From contig NZ_LOHZ01000040.1 in NCBI RefSeq assembly GCF_001601575.1, positions 1 through 64,000 on the forward strand: DNA of 64,000 nt. The letters are read 5' to 3'. Numbering within the stretch: the stretch's first letter is position 1; each line of letters opens with the position of its first letter. The notes under the pieces were generated by a model. The model saw only the letters and a program-made list of their open reading frames with translations, did no database searches and was not told where the DNA came from. The translations under genes were made by a program, and so were the position numbers. Shown in pieces: positions 16,708 to 25,187 of the stretch. This DNA comes from Thermovenabulum gondwanense. Its GTDB lineage: Bacteria; Bacillota; Thermosediminibacteria; Thermosediminibacterales; Thermosediminibacteraceae.

Positions 16708-18057
16708 CTACATGGTCATCGTTCCTTTTTCGGTTTCCACTACTTTCAAAATCTGTTCTTCGGTCCCATCTAAAGCGTTGATATAAATAAAGTATCTGTC
16801 ATTACCCAGTTTTGCATCCACTTCATAGCAGAACTTTTCTTTTAGTGAGGGGTCCGGGATAATTACCTTTCTTATCCTGGTAACGTTTAATCGGGGGCTT
16901 ACCCTTTTTAATACATCATTTTTGCCGAGTTTTGGTGCGGGGATGACTCTTTGCATATGATTTGTATAATATCCGATAGCATCATATCCCACTACTTCGC
17001 CGTTATCTAAAGCAATTTCAATTTTAATAAAATCAGGGTAAATAATAATATCCCCCTGTTTTTTTACAAAGGTTATTACACATGTCCCATCTTCCATCAG
17101 AGAACCCGTTGCCTCAAAATCTTTAAATCCTCTTTTCTCCAAAAAAGCCCTGCCTTTATTTACGGCATCCTGAATGGTAAGCTTTGAAGCCCCTATTTCT
17201 CTTGTATTTAAAAACCAAATTACATGCCCGCCCTTCTGGCTTACATCCATTAAAATTGCAGGGCTATTTTGTCCCGGCTTGGCAAAGCTCAAAGAATATG
17301 CAGGTATGTTACCTTTAGCGGTTCCATACAAGGATATCTGGTATTTTATATTTTGAGGATTGTCAATGAAATTACCTGCAATTCTTATCGCCTCTTCGCT
17401 GTTTATCATTTCTCCTGTTAAGCCTTTTGGAACTATATTTTCCACATGATCAGAAAAAGGTCCGTCATAGGTTATCGACGGTGCTTCTTCCTTTAACTTT
17501 TGATCCAATTTTAGAATTTTATCTGCCATTCCCGAAGTTAAATTCTTGCTAATTCCAAGGGAAAACCTCCTGCCTTCCCAATTAATCTTGCCTTTCGCTA
17601 CATCATCCTGTAATTCCCTGAGCTTTTTGTTCAGTTCCTGAACGGTATCCCTGAACTTTTGTACTTTGTCCCATTCTTCCTTTTTTATCTCCATCCCGTT
17701 TAACGATTTTTTGGCCAGGGAATATGCAAAATCCCCCATTTGCGCAAAATATTTTTGAGTATAAGTCAAATCTCTGTTGCCCAGCGGGAGGGAAGCAATG
17801 CTTTCTCTTGCGCTTTCCGCCTGGTGCCAGATGCTTAAAAAAGTCACGATTCTCTGCTGGTTTGATGAAGTTACCATGCTTTTTGATAAAAGTAAATTTA
17901 AATTATTAACCTGATCCAGCAAATTAAAAAAACCCTTTTGGTAACTTGCTTCCAGTAAATTTTGAGCCTCGGTTACCCTGCCCTGCATTATAAAAAATAC
18001 GCCTAAGAAAAGCAATGCCAAAAAAATTCCAGCCGCCCAAGGCAAATATTTTCTCAC
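16708..18057 (-). CDS. ypeB: Germination protein YpeB
   Basis: A 449-residue protein with one N-terminal membrane helix (about 5-25), a helical N-terminal half, and PepSY-type repeats in the C-terminal half (for example SKLTIQDAVNKGRAFLEKRGF). YpeB is needed for incorporation and stability of the cortex-lytic enzyme SleB in the spore inner membrane. It starts with GTG after SD AAGGAGTG and follows sleB by 13 bp, the standard pair. Confidence 0.92.
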   Translation of the reverse strand: MRKYLPWAAGIFLALLFLGVFFIMQGRVTEAQNLLEASYQKGFFNLLDQVNNLNLLLSKSMVTSSNQQRIVTFLSIWHQAESARESIASLPLGNRDLTYTQKYFAQMGDFAYSLAKKSLNGMEIKKEEWDKVQKFRDTVQELNKKLRELQDDVAKGKINWEGRRFSLGISKNLTSGMADKILKLDQKLKEEAPSITYDGPFSDHVENIVPKGLTGEMINSEEAIRIAGNFIDNPQNIKYQISLYGTAKGNIPAYSLSFAKPGQNSPAILMDVSQKGGHVIWFLNTREIGASKLTIQDAVNKGRAFLEKRGFKDFEATGSLMEDGTCVITFVKKQGDIIIYPDFIKIEIALDNGEVVGYDAIGYYTNHMQRVIPAPKLGKNDVLKRVSPRLNVTRIRKVIIPDPSLKEKFCYEVDAKLGNDRYFIYINALDGTEEQILKVVETEKGTMTM

Positions 18058-18070
18058 AAAAAATCACTCC

Positions 18071-18571
18071 TTACCTTCCAAATACGTGCCTTCCTATTTG
18101 AACAATAATCTGTCTTGTCCAAATCCAGGGACTTACTCTCTTTGAAGGGTTCCAGAAAAATAAACTTCCATAGGTAGGATCAAAACCGTTTAGAGCATCC
18201 CTTGCTGCATTAAAGTTTGTCCTTGAGGGATAGGCAGCCCATATTTGCCCATTAGAGACCGATTCGAACGCCCTGGGTTGAAAAATAACCCCGGGTATGG
18301 AATTTGGAAACTTGGGGCTTTTTACCCGGTTTATCACAACAGCGGCTACCCCCACCTGTCCGGTATAAGGCTCGCCTCTTGCCTCACCGGAAACTAATCG
18401 AGCCAAAAGCACGTAATCACTGCTTCTTGCCGTTACCAGTGCACTTTTTTCTGACAACGTTTCTTTTGAAAAAACGCTGTTTTCGTTTTTATAAACCAAA
18501 AAATAATAAGAAAGTATACCAGCTACCAAAGAGAAGGATATTAACAGAAGTAAGAGTTTATTTGTTCTCAC
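18071..18571 (-). CDS. sleB: Spore cortex-lytic enzyme SleB-type cell wall hydrolase
   Basis: A 166-residue Hydrolase_2 domain protein (RLVSGEARGEPYTGQVGVAAVVINRV, with the catalytic Glu in SGEARGEP) behind an N-terminal hydrophobic helix (about 6-24). Bacillus SleB has an extra peptidoglycan-binding domain that is missing here, so by domain content it resembles CwlJ. Pairing with ypeB argues for SleB. The GTG start at 18571 is preferred because GGGGGAG lies 6 nt upstream. Confidence 0.85.
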   Translation of the reverse strand: MRTNKLLLLLISFSLVAGILSYYFLVYKNENSVFSKETLSEKSALVTARSSDYVLLARLVSGEARGEPYTGQVGVAAVVINRVKSPKFPNSIPGVIFQPRAFESVSNGQIWAAYPSRTNFNAARDALNGFDPTYGSLFFWNPSKRVSPWIWTRQIIVQIGRHVFGR

Positions 18572-18614
18572 CGGCATCTCCCCCTATCAATGTGTTGTTC
18601 TTTAATTATTTTTC

Positions 18615-18628
18615 TTACAATGTTGTAA
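18615..18628. promoter_or_regulatory. Small palindrome between divergent sleB and small-protein genes
   Basis: TTACAA-TG-TTGTAA is a 6+6 inverted repeat in the divergent intergenic region (18572-18710). It could be an operator; nothing else in this stretch is clear. Confidence 0.3.
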
Positions 18629-18710
18629 ATTTATTCTCACCTTTTACCATAAAACAAACATATTATATTTTTAGAAGGTTTTAAAGAAAAAGGTAAAGGG
18701 TGATCAATAA

Positions 18711-18851
18711 ATGGAAGATACCGGCAAGGAAAAAAATAAATCCAGGAATCCAAATCCCTTCATGTTATTTTTAATATTGATCCTTTTATTAAAATCCTTT
18801 GAAACTGCAGGCTTTTTAAGGAAAACGGTTAAAATGGAGGGATCCCTTTGA
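18711..18851 (+). CDS. 46-residue small hydrophobic protein, unknown
   Basis: The ATG at 18711 has an AAAGGGTGAT SD about 9 nt upstream. The product has a charged N-terminus, a hydrophobic core (FMLFLILILLLKSF, about 18-31) and a short basic tail. Its last codons overlap the TTG start of the next gene by 4 nt, which is good evidence that both are translated. No family recognised. Confidence 0.6.
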   Translation: MEDTGKEKNKSRNPNPFMLFLILILLLKSFETAGFLRKTVKMEGSL

Positions 18852-19057
18852 GAATACTGAATATCAAAGATGAGCAATTAAATCTCCTGCAGGCTTTAAA
18901 ACCCTTCCTGGAGCCCAAGGCCCAGGAAATGCTTGAATTGGTAACTGTGGTATTAAATGTTTTCAAGCCCGAAGAACCCGATGTACCTATAAATATACAG
19001 GCTTTAACAAGTCTTCTTTCCATGATTGATGAAAAAGAAGAAAGCAAAAATGGATGA
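18848..19057 (+). CDS. 69-residue small protein, unknown
   Basis: The TTG start has SD GGAGGG 6 nt upstream and overlaps the end of the preceding small gene. The product is acidic and helical, with no membrane segment. A leucine-rich pattern (LNLLQALKPFLEPKAQEMLELV) suggests a small helical-bundle or partner-binding protein. A terminator follows immediately. No family recognised; a sporulation-linked role is a guess from the nearby germination genes. Confidence 0.65.
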   Translation: MRILNIKDEQLNLLQALKPFLEPKAQEMLELVTVVLNVFKPEEPDVPINIQALTSLLSMIDEKEESKNG

Positions 19058-19084
19058 AATAGGGCATCCTGCCCTATTTTTGTT
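19058..19084 (+). terminator. Terminator after the two small genes
   Basis: AATAGGGCA / TGCCCTATT, a 9-bp stem with a 3-nt loop, then a T-rich run, starting one base after the stop codon. Confidence 0.8.
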
Positions 19085-19154
19085 TTTCGATTCTATTTGC
19101 ATTAAGTTCTGCATAAACATTATATGAGCAATCCATTCTTTGGGGGGAAAAGCC

Positions 19155-19526
19155 TTGCAGAACAATGAAAACGAAAATTACGGGATAAATCTCACAAGCC
19201 TTGTATTAGATGTAATCCAGGGTAAGAGGGGGTATAGTTTGAATGAGATTATAAGCTTAATTGCTTTAACCAATCTACTCGGTATTATTAGTTTTATGAA
19301 CAACCAGGACTTTAGAATTGAGGTAAAAAGCCCCAGAAGCTCCTTGGATATTAAAGATTTAGCCGGCATGCTTTTAAATAACCTCTCGGGAGGCGGTCAG
19401 TCCCAGGGTGGGCAGGATAAAAAAATAAACCCGGCTTTATTACTCAATCTTATGAAAGCCCTTTCTTCCGATAACCCGGGGGAAAATAAGAATCCAAAAA
19501 ATGACGGTGAAAATAAGAAAGAATAA
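19155..19526 (+). CDS. 123-residue protein with disordered C-terminus, unknown
   Basis: The TTG at 19155 follows GGGGGGAA at about 5-nt spacing; an upstream TTG would place that SD inside the gene. The N-terminal 70 residues form helices (SLVLDVIQGKRG, EIISLIALTNLLGIISFMN). The rest is rich in Gly, Gln, Asn and Lys, ending in NPGENKNPKNDGENKKE, and is probably disordered. It shares the helical, leucine-rich style of the preceding 69-residue protein. No family recognised. Confidence 0.65.
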   Translation: MQNNENENYGINLTSLVLDVIQGKRGYSLNEIISLIALTNLLGIISFMNNQDFRIEVKSPRSSLDIKDLAGMLLNNLSGGGQSQGGQDKKINPALLLNLMKALSSDNPGENKNPKNDGENKKE

Positions 19527-19534
19527 GAAAGAAT

Positions 19535-19570
19535 AAAGAAGGGCCGACTAATCGGCCCTTCTTTATTCTT
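19535..19570. terminator. Strong bidirectional terminator
   Basis: AAAGAAGGGCCGA / TCGGCCCTTCTTT, a 13-bp perfect stem with a CTAA loop. It closes the plus-strand small-protein unit and can also stop transcription from the minus-strand 21-residue gene. Confidence 0.9.
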
Positions 19571-19635
19571 TAGAAATTATCTCCCAAGAGGAGCAAAATG
19601 AGAATCAAGAATATCACAAATGCTTTCCTATCCAT
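19570..19635 (-). CDS. 21-residue single-helix membrane peptide
   Basis: MDRKAFVIFLILILLLLGDNF is preceded by a near-perfect SD (GAGGAGGG) 6-7 nt upstream and followed by a terminator. It has a short basic start and one hydrophobic helix, like the tiny sporulation peptides of Bacilli, but no family match can be claimed. Confidence 0.5.
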   Translation of the reverse strand: MDRKAFVIFLILILLLLGDNF

Positions 19636-19667
19636 GAAATTCCCTCCTCGCCTTTTTGCTAATAACA

Positions 19668-20945
19668 TCATATGCAGCGAGGTGAATTTTTGTTACCATA
19701 GTAAATTATTTTGCCGTTCCCGTCGCAATAGGGGCAGGTATTCCCGAGAATTTCATCTATGCTCTGCCTGATTTTTTTTCTTGTTACCTCCACAAGACCA
19801 AGAGCCGTAATGTCCAGAATCTGCGTTTTGTTTCTATCTTTTTTAAAAAGCATATTTAAATACTCCAGTACCTTTTTTTTGTGTTCTTCGGAAGCCATGT
19901 CTATAAAATCGATAATAATAATTCCGCCAATATCCCTTAGCCTTATTTGCCTCGCAATTTCTCTGGCTGCTTCAAGATTTGTGGTCAGTACCGTATTTTC
20001 CAAATCAATACTGCCTATGTATTTCCCCGTATTTACATCAATTACCGTTAATGCCTCCGTCTTATCAATAACAATGTACCCACCGGATTTTAACCAGACC
20101 TTTCTCGATAAAGCTTTCTCAATTTCCTTTTCCATATTGAAGTATTTGAAAAGTTCCAGCCTGTTTTCATAAAAAACTATTTTTTCTTCAAATTTCGGAG
20201 ATATGTTTTTGAAATATTCTTTCAGTCTTTCCCAGGCTTCTTTTTCATTAACATGAAATTTTTCTACATCTGCAGTGAATATGTCTCTGGCAATCCTCAA
20301 CAAAAAGTCCATTTCTTTGTAAATTAAAGATGGGCTTTTTAAATCTTTAGACCTTTTTTTTATATCTTCCCACAATCTTGTAAGATTGTCCCAGTCCTCT
20401 TCTAATTCTTCCTTTGTACAACCTTCAGCAGCGGTCCTGATAATTGCACCGTAAGGTTGTTTTTTTATTTCATTAACCAGTTTTTTTAATCTTTCTCTTT
20501 CTGTTTCATCCTCAATTTTTCTTGAAATTCCAATGCTATCTACCATTGGCATTAAAACTAAAAATCTACCCGCAATACTTATATTTGTAGTAACCCTGGC
20601 ACCCTTGGTACCCATCGGGTCTTTAGTAACCTGGACCACCACATCCTGACCGGGCTTCAGTAAATCGCTTATCGAAACAACATCCATCCTTTCGATAATT
20701 TCTCCATCATCTAAATTATCCCTTTTTATGTCGCCAAAATACAAAAAAGCATTCTTTTCAAGTCCAATATTTACAAAAGCTGCTTGCATCCCTTTCAGTA
20801 CATTCGCCACTTTTCCCTTGTATATATTTCCTACCGCACTTTCACTCAAACGCTTTTCAATATACAGTTCTACAAGCTCTCCGTCTTCAATTACTCCAAC
20901 TTTTATCATTTCCTGACCAATGTCAGCCACAATTTCCTTTGACAT
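19668..20945 (-). CDS. rng: Ribonuclease G/E family endoribonuclease
   Basis: A 425-residue RNase E/G catalytic core with an N-terminal S1-type domain (VGNIYKGKVANVLKGMQAAFVNIG), the DNase-I-like fold ending in GGIIIIDFIDM (metal-binding Asp), and the zinc-link cysteines (CPYCDGNG) at the C-terminus. Length matches RNase G rather than the long RNase E. The ATG at 20945 follows GGGGAG. It is the last gene of a group with two radical-SAM-linked genes, a conserved clostridial order that leads into rpmA/rplU in related genomes. Confidence 0.93.
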   Translation of the reverse strand: MSKEIVADIGQEMIKVGVIEDGELVELYIEKRLSESAVGNIYKGKVANVLKGMQAAFVNIGLEKNAFLYFGDIKRDNLDDGEIIERMDVVSISDLLKPGQDVVVQVTKDPMGTKGARVTTNISIAGRFLVLMPMVDSIGISRKIEDETERERLKKLVNEIKKQPYGAIIRTAAEGCTKEELEEDWDNLTRLWEDIKKRSKDLKSPSLIYKEMDFLLRIARDIFTADVEKFHVNEKEAWERLKEYFKNISPKFEEKIVFYENRLELFKYFNMEKEIEKALSRKVWLKSGGYIVIDKTEALTVIDVNTGKYIGSIDLENTVLTTNLEAAREIARQIRLRDIGGIIIIDFIDMASEEHKKKVLEYLNMLFKKDRNKTQILDITALGLVEVTRKKIRQSIDEILGNTCPYCDGNGKIIYYGNKNSPRCI

Positions 20946-20965
20946 ATCTTCAACTCCCCATCCGC

Positions 20966-21643
20966 TCACATAGGGAAAATCCTGTTCCCATCTTCCTGAA
21001 AATAGGTTTCATCGCGATTAACATAAAAAGCAAGGTCATTTAAATTTAAATATTCAGCCATTTTTTGAATTACATGGATAGGATTTGCACTACCTTCCTG
21101 ACCGCTGCTTAATTCCATAATTACCGTCGCTTCGTTAAAATTAAATTCCCTTAAAAAGACGTTATGTATTAATGGAGCTATATTCACCAATTTCTCCTCT
21201 TTATGCGTTCTTTTCTTGACGTAAATCTCCATACCGTCTCTGATTTCTTTTATGGTTTTTTCTAATAACTCTCTATCTATAACATCGTCAAAAATTATTT
21301 TCGAAGTAAAGACGGAACGGTTTAATTTAAAAAGGGGTATTAATCCGTTATTTTCTTTTGTTCCCAAAACTTTTATTCCCTCAGGCAGTACATAGTTTAG
21401 CCTTTCTTTTAAATCATCTCCGGAAATATTCTCTTCAAAGTCCACATCAATGTACTCCGCAGCACTGGTAATGCCTATTGTCAGGGCGGGGCCATAAGTA
21501 ATAACCGGTTTTTTATTGAAACCTTTAGAGTATTTCACACGGAGTTTGGCTCTCCTTAAAGCCCTTTCAATGGTTCTTGCAAAATCTAATTGAGAAATAT
21601 ATTTTACTTCGCTCCCCTTTGCGAGTCGGATTCTATATACCAC
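20966..21643 (-). CDS. TIGR03936-type radical SAM-associated protein (DUF2344)
   Basis: A 225-residue protein starting MVYRIRLAKGSEVKYISQLDFARTIERALRRA, typical of the family found beside, or fused to, the large B12-binding-like radical SAM protein. GTG start with SD AAAGGGG. It overlaps the end of the radical SAM gene by 11 bp. The molecular function is not known; a role in RNA modification or processing is suggested only by constant linkage to rng. Confidence 0.85.
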   Translation of the reverse strand: MVYRIRLAKGSEVKYISQLDFARTIERALRRAKLRVKYSKGFNKKPVITYGPALTIGITSAAEYIDVDFEENISGDDLKERLNYVLPEGIKVLGTKENNGLIPLFKLNRSVFTSKIIFDDVIDRELLEKTIKEIRDGMEIYVKKRTHKEEKLVNIAPLIHNVFLREFNFNEATVIMELSSGQEGSANPIHVIQKMAEYLNLNDLAFYVNRDETYFQEDGNRIFPM

Positions 21644-23480
21644 AATTTATCCCCTTTCTTAGCTTTAAAATACCGCAGTTATTGCATCTATTAAACCTGC
21701 AGTCAGGTGTAATTTCTCCCCTGAAAGCCTTTTTACGTTCTTCCCACAAAAACTCCCTGTCAATTCCGGGATCTATAATTTCCCAGGGGAAAAATTCTTT
21801 TTCTTCCCTTTCTCTCAATGCATAAAAATCGGGATCAATCTTTGCATCTTTAAAGGCCTCCATCCATTTTTCAAAAGAAAATAATTCATTCCATCCATCG
21901 AACTTACATCCTTTTTCATGTGCCTTAATCAATACCTCTCCCAGTTTTCTGTCGCCGCGTGAAAAAACGGCCTCTAAGTAGCTTAGATATCTATCATGCC
22001 AGTTGTAATTTATTCCGGGGCCTTTTAAATTTTTCTTCAAGAAATTCTGGCGGTTTTCCACTTCCTGCAGCGGTATTTGAGATTCCCATTGAAAGGGTGT
22101 AAAGGGCTTGGGCACGAAGACGGAGGTACTTACGGTTACCTGGACCCCTTTGGTGTTCCCTTTAATTTCCCGATATTCCCTTATCACTCCTTTTGCCAGA
22201 TCAGCAATGCCCGCTAAGTCTTCATAAGTTTCCGTGGGTAGTCCAATCATAAAATAGAGTTTTACATTATTCCATCCAGCTAAAAAAGCCCCCCTTACCG
22301 AGCACAGTAAATCTTCCTCTGTAACTCCTTTATTGATGACATTCCTCAACCTTTGCGTTCCCGCTTCCGGTGCAAAGGTGAGACCGGTTTTTTTAATCTC
22401 CTGTATCTTTTTTGCAATATCAATTGTAAAAGAATCTATCCTCAAAGAAGGTAGGGAAAGGCCTACCGCACAATCTCTGAATTCATCGGTTAAAATCTCC
22501 ACCAATTCCCTTAAAGAAGAATAGTCACTGGTACTTAACGAAGCCAGGGAAACTTCTTCGTACCCGGTATTTTCAATTATTCTTTTTGCAAGATTATGTA
22601 AAGTTTTTACATTCTTTTCCCTGACAGGCCTGTAAATCATTCCTGCTTGGCAAAACCTGCATCCCCTGGTACAACCTCTAAAAATCTCAAGTACAGCCCT
22701 GTCGTGCACAATATCCATATAAGGGACGATTATTTTTGTTGGATAATAAGCTTTATCTAAATCTTTAACAACCCTTTTTTTAATTTTTGACGGAAGATTT
22801 TTATAAAGGGGTTTTATTTCCTTTAATGTACCATTTTCATTGTATACGGGTTCGTAGAGAGAGGGAACGTAAATACCCTCAATCCGGGCAAGTTTTAAAA
22901 GAAAATCCGTTCTGTTAAAATTATTTTTACTCCTGCTATAAACGTAAAGGTCGATAATTTCGTGGATAACCTCTTCAGCCTCTCCAATAACAAAAAAATC
23001 TATAATATCCGATAAAGGTTCCGGATTAAATGCACAGGGCCCACCGGCCATTATTAAAGGGTCGTTATCCTTCCTGTCCTTAGATTTTATGGGAATACCG
23101 GAAAGTTCGAGCATATTTAATATGTTAGAATAGCTCATCTCGTATTGAAGCGAAAAACCTATAAAGTCAAACTTTTTTAAAGGGGTTTTGCTCTCCAAAC
23201 TGAAAAGGGGAATTTTTTCTTTTCTCATTTGCTCTTCAAAATCCACCCACGGCGCAAACACTCTTTCTGCAAAAACATCTTCTCTCTCGTTCAACAAATG
23301 ATAAAGAATTCTTAACCCTAAATGGGACATACCTACTTCATACACATCGGGAAAAGCTAAGGCAACTCTTACCTTGAATTCACCTTCAACTTTTTTCACA
23401 GAGTTCAATTCATTCCCCGTATACCTCGTTGGTTTCGAAACCCGAAGTAGAATTCGATCTAAGTTTTTTTCCAGGTTCAA
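21633..23480 (-). CDS. TIGR03960-type B12-binding-like radical SAM protein
   Basis: A 615-residue protein with an N-terminal B12-binding-like domain and a radical SAM domain with the cluster motif RGCTRGCRFCQAG (CxxxCxxC). A cysteine-rich C-terminus (CRFNRCNNCGI) follows. TTG start with SD GGAGGAG. It is coupled to the DUF2344 partner and to rng. The reaction is unknown. Confidence 0.88.
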   Translation of the reverse strand: MNLEKNLDRILLRVSKPTRYTGNELNSVKKVEGEFKVRVALAFPDVYEVGMSHLGLRILYHLLNEREDVFAERVFAPWVDFEEQMRKEKIPLFSLESKTPLKKFDFIGFSLQYEMSYSNILNMLELSGIPIKSKDRKDNDPLIMAGGPCAFNPEPLSDIIDFFVIGEAEEVIHEIIDLYVYSRSKNNFNRTDFLLKLARIEGIYVPSLYEPVYNENGTLKEIKPLYKNLPSKIKKRVVKDLDKAYYPTKIIVPYMDIVHDRAVLEIFRGCTRGCRFCQAGMIYRPVREKNVKTLHNLAKRIIENTGYEEVSLASLSTSDYSSLRELVEILTDEFRDCAVGLSLPSLRIDSFTIDIAKKIQEIKKTGLTFAPEAGTQRLRNVINKGVTEEDLLCSVRGAFLAGWNNVKLYFMIGLPTETYEDLAGIADLAKGVIREYREIKGNTKGVQVTVSTSVFVPKPFTPFQWESQIPLQEVENRQNFLKKNLKGPGINYNWHDRYLSYLEAVFSRGDRKLGEVLIKAHEKGCKFDGWNELFSFEKWMEAFKDAKIDPDFYALREREEKEFFPWEIIDPGIDREFLWEERKKAFRGEITPDCRFNRCNNCGILKLRKGINCGI

Positions 23481-23520
23481 TTTTCGTTCTCCTCCTGCCT
23501 TTTTCTTTGAACATACTATT

Positions 23521-24405
23521 TTATATTTGTCCTATTTTTAAGTCTAAACCTTTTTTAATCATATTGTCAAATATTTCCGACTCGGTCAAGAATTTTCTAA
23601 TTTTGCCCTGTTCATCGATAACCACCAGTATTATATAGCTTTTAGGATCCACAAGTTTAAGTATATCCTTAATAACGAACTCTTCTTTTACCGCTATATA
23701 TTTAACCTTCCAGAAATCACTATCGCTAAACCTTTTTTTTATATTAAAAAAGTCGTAAATTACCATGAAGGGCAAGTCTTTTTTCTCCTTCAGAGCTGTC
23801 AGAAATAAAAAAAAGCCAAAAATAAAATAAAAGGGAGAAAGCAATCCGGAAAAATAGAGAATTGCTCCAAATAAAATCAAAGCTGAGGAAATTATCAGGC
23901 TTACCAATGCTGCAAAATTAATGGCTATAATGATATTTAAATTCTGGAATAACCACATCAAAAAAATCCTTCCACCGTCGAGAGGAAAAGCCGGTAATAA
24001 ATTAAACAAAGCTATGGATAGTTGTTTGGAAGCCAATAAATCGATATATTCTTCCCACATGGGTAATTTTTGCTTTAAAGCAAACAAAAAGATAAAAGCT
24101 AAGAGATTACCGAAAGGGCCGGCCATACTCAAAATAATTTCTTCCATATAGGAAATTTTTTTTGTTTTATCTAATTTTATTTTCCCTCCAATAGGGAGAA
24201 AAATTATTTCACTGACCCGAACCATTAAAGCATCAGCAGCTATAATATGACTTAATTCGTGAATACCAAGGGATATTATTAGAGCCCAAAACTCCTTTGC
24301 ATAGGGGCTAATAAAGGATATTCCAAAAAAAAACAATAAGGAAATGGAAATTTTAACTCTTATACTTTTAATATTAAATATTACTCCTACATCTAAAGGC
24401 TGCAT
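23521..24405 (-). CDS. spoIVFB: SpoIVFB-like M50 intramembrane metalloprotease
   Basis: A 294-residue membrane protein with several transmembrane segments, the zinc motif HELSH (residues ~48-52) and the third-ligand motif LLPAFPLDGGRI. A C-terminal CBS-like domain follows (last ~75 residues). SpoIVFB cleaves pro-sigma-K in the mother cell during sporulation. It lies directly downstream of the SpoIVFA-like gene, as in Bacillus. Confidence 0.88.
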   Translation of the reverse strand: MQPLDVGVIFNIKSIRVKISISLLFFFGISFISPYAKEFWALIISLGIHELSHIIAADALMVRVSEIIFLPIGGKIKLDKTKKISYMEEIILSMAGPFGNLLAFIFLFALKQKLPMWEEYIDLLASKQLSIALFNLLPAFPLDGGRIFLMWLFQNLNIIIAINFAALVSLIISSALILFGAILYFSGLLSPFYFIFGFFLFLTALKEKKDLPFMVIYDFFNIKKRFSDSDFWKVKYIAVKEEFVIKDILKLVDPKSYIILVVIDEQGKIRKFLTESEIFDNMIKKGLDLKIGQI

Positions 24406-24428
24406 TTTTCCACCCTTGAATTATTAAA

Positions 24429-25094
24429 CTAATAATTAAGCCATTTTAAGGGATCCTGAGGCTCGTTGTTTTTCCATACTTCAAAGTGTAGATGCGGATT
24501 CTCGGCTATACCCGTCTGCCCAACGGAACCGATTATTTGTCCTTTTTTGACTTTATCCTTTGTCTTAACATATACATCTTTCAAATGGGCATATAAGGTT
24601 ATCATATTGCCTTCGTGAGATATTTTTACGTAATTACCCAATTCGGCATCCTTTCCAACAAAAATAACCTCACCATCCAGAACGGCATGTACGGGTGTAC
24701 CTTCTGATTGTTCAATATCCACTCCATTGTGGGCTTTTAAAATTTTTTCCACCGGGTGAAGTCTTAGTCCAAACCCCGATGTGACTCTGCCGTTTTGAAC
24801 CGGTGGTGCAAAAGTAGATATTAATTTACCGGAATCAACTTCCTTTTTCAGCAATTCCTTAATATTTTTCGTCTCGGCATAGGTTTGGACCGCTTTTACT
24901 AATTTATTTAAATTAATATTATTAATGTTAAATTCGTAGTTTGTATAGTATTTTGCTTTTGATAATAGCGGATCTTTAAAGGGAAGACTTAATCTATTGA
25001 TTAAAAGTAAAAGCACCATAACAGTTATTACCATTAAAACCTGTCTCGTATTTAATATATATTGCAAAAACCTCCTTTGCGGTTTTTCCCACAT
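24429..25094 (-). CDS. spoIVFA: SpoIVFA-like membrane protein with M23 peptidase domain
   Basis: A 221-residue protein with one transmembrane helix (about 15-32) and a C-terminal LytM/M23 domain. The metal-binding pattern is intact: H in RLHPVEKILKAHNGVDI and HLHFE near the C-terminus. In Bacillus SpoIVFA anchors and regulates SpoIVFB. The neighbouring spoIVFB supports that role, though a working endopeptidase cannot be excluded. Confidence 0.82.
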   Translation of the reverse strand: MWEKPQRRFLQYILNTRQVLMVITVMVLLLLINRLSLPFKDPLLSKAKYYTNYEFNINNINLNKLVKAVQTYAETKNIKELLKKEVDSGKLISTFAPPVQNGRVTSGFGLRLHPVEKILKAHNGVDIEQSEGTPVHAVLDGEVIFVGKDAELGNYVKISHEGNMITLYAHLKDVYVKTKDKVKKGQIIGSVGQTGIAENPHLHFEVWKNNEPQDPLKWLNY

Positions 25095-25159
25095 TTTTAT
25101 TACCTCCCGGCAAAGAATTTATATATTATATCTATTTAAACAAAAAAATAATTATTACA

Positions 25160-25187
25160 AAATAAAAAAAGCAGGTAATACCTGCTT
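25160..25187 (-). terminator. Terminator after rodA
   Basis: AAGCAGG / CCTGCTT, 7-bp stem with a 5-nt loop and seven T on the minus strand, overlapping the rodA stop. It separates rodA from spoIVFA-spoIVFB. Confidence 0.8.

Noticed and set aside
18572-18710. Sigma-G promoter for sleB-ypeB
   Set aside because: GAATAA and CATTGTA-like words are present, but the spacing is far too short for a sigma-G promoter.
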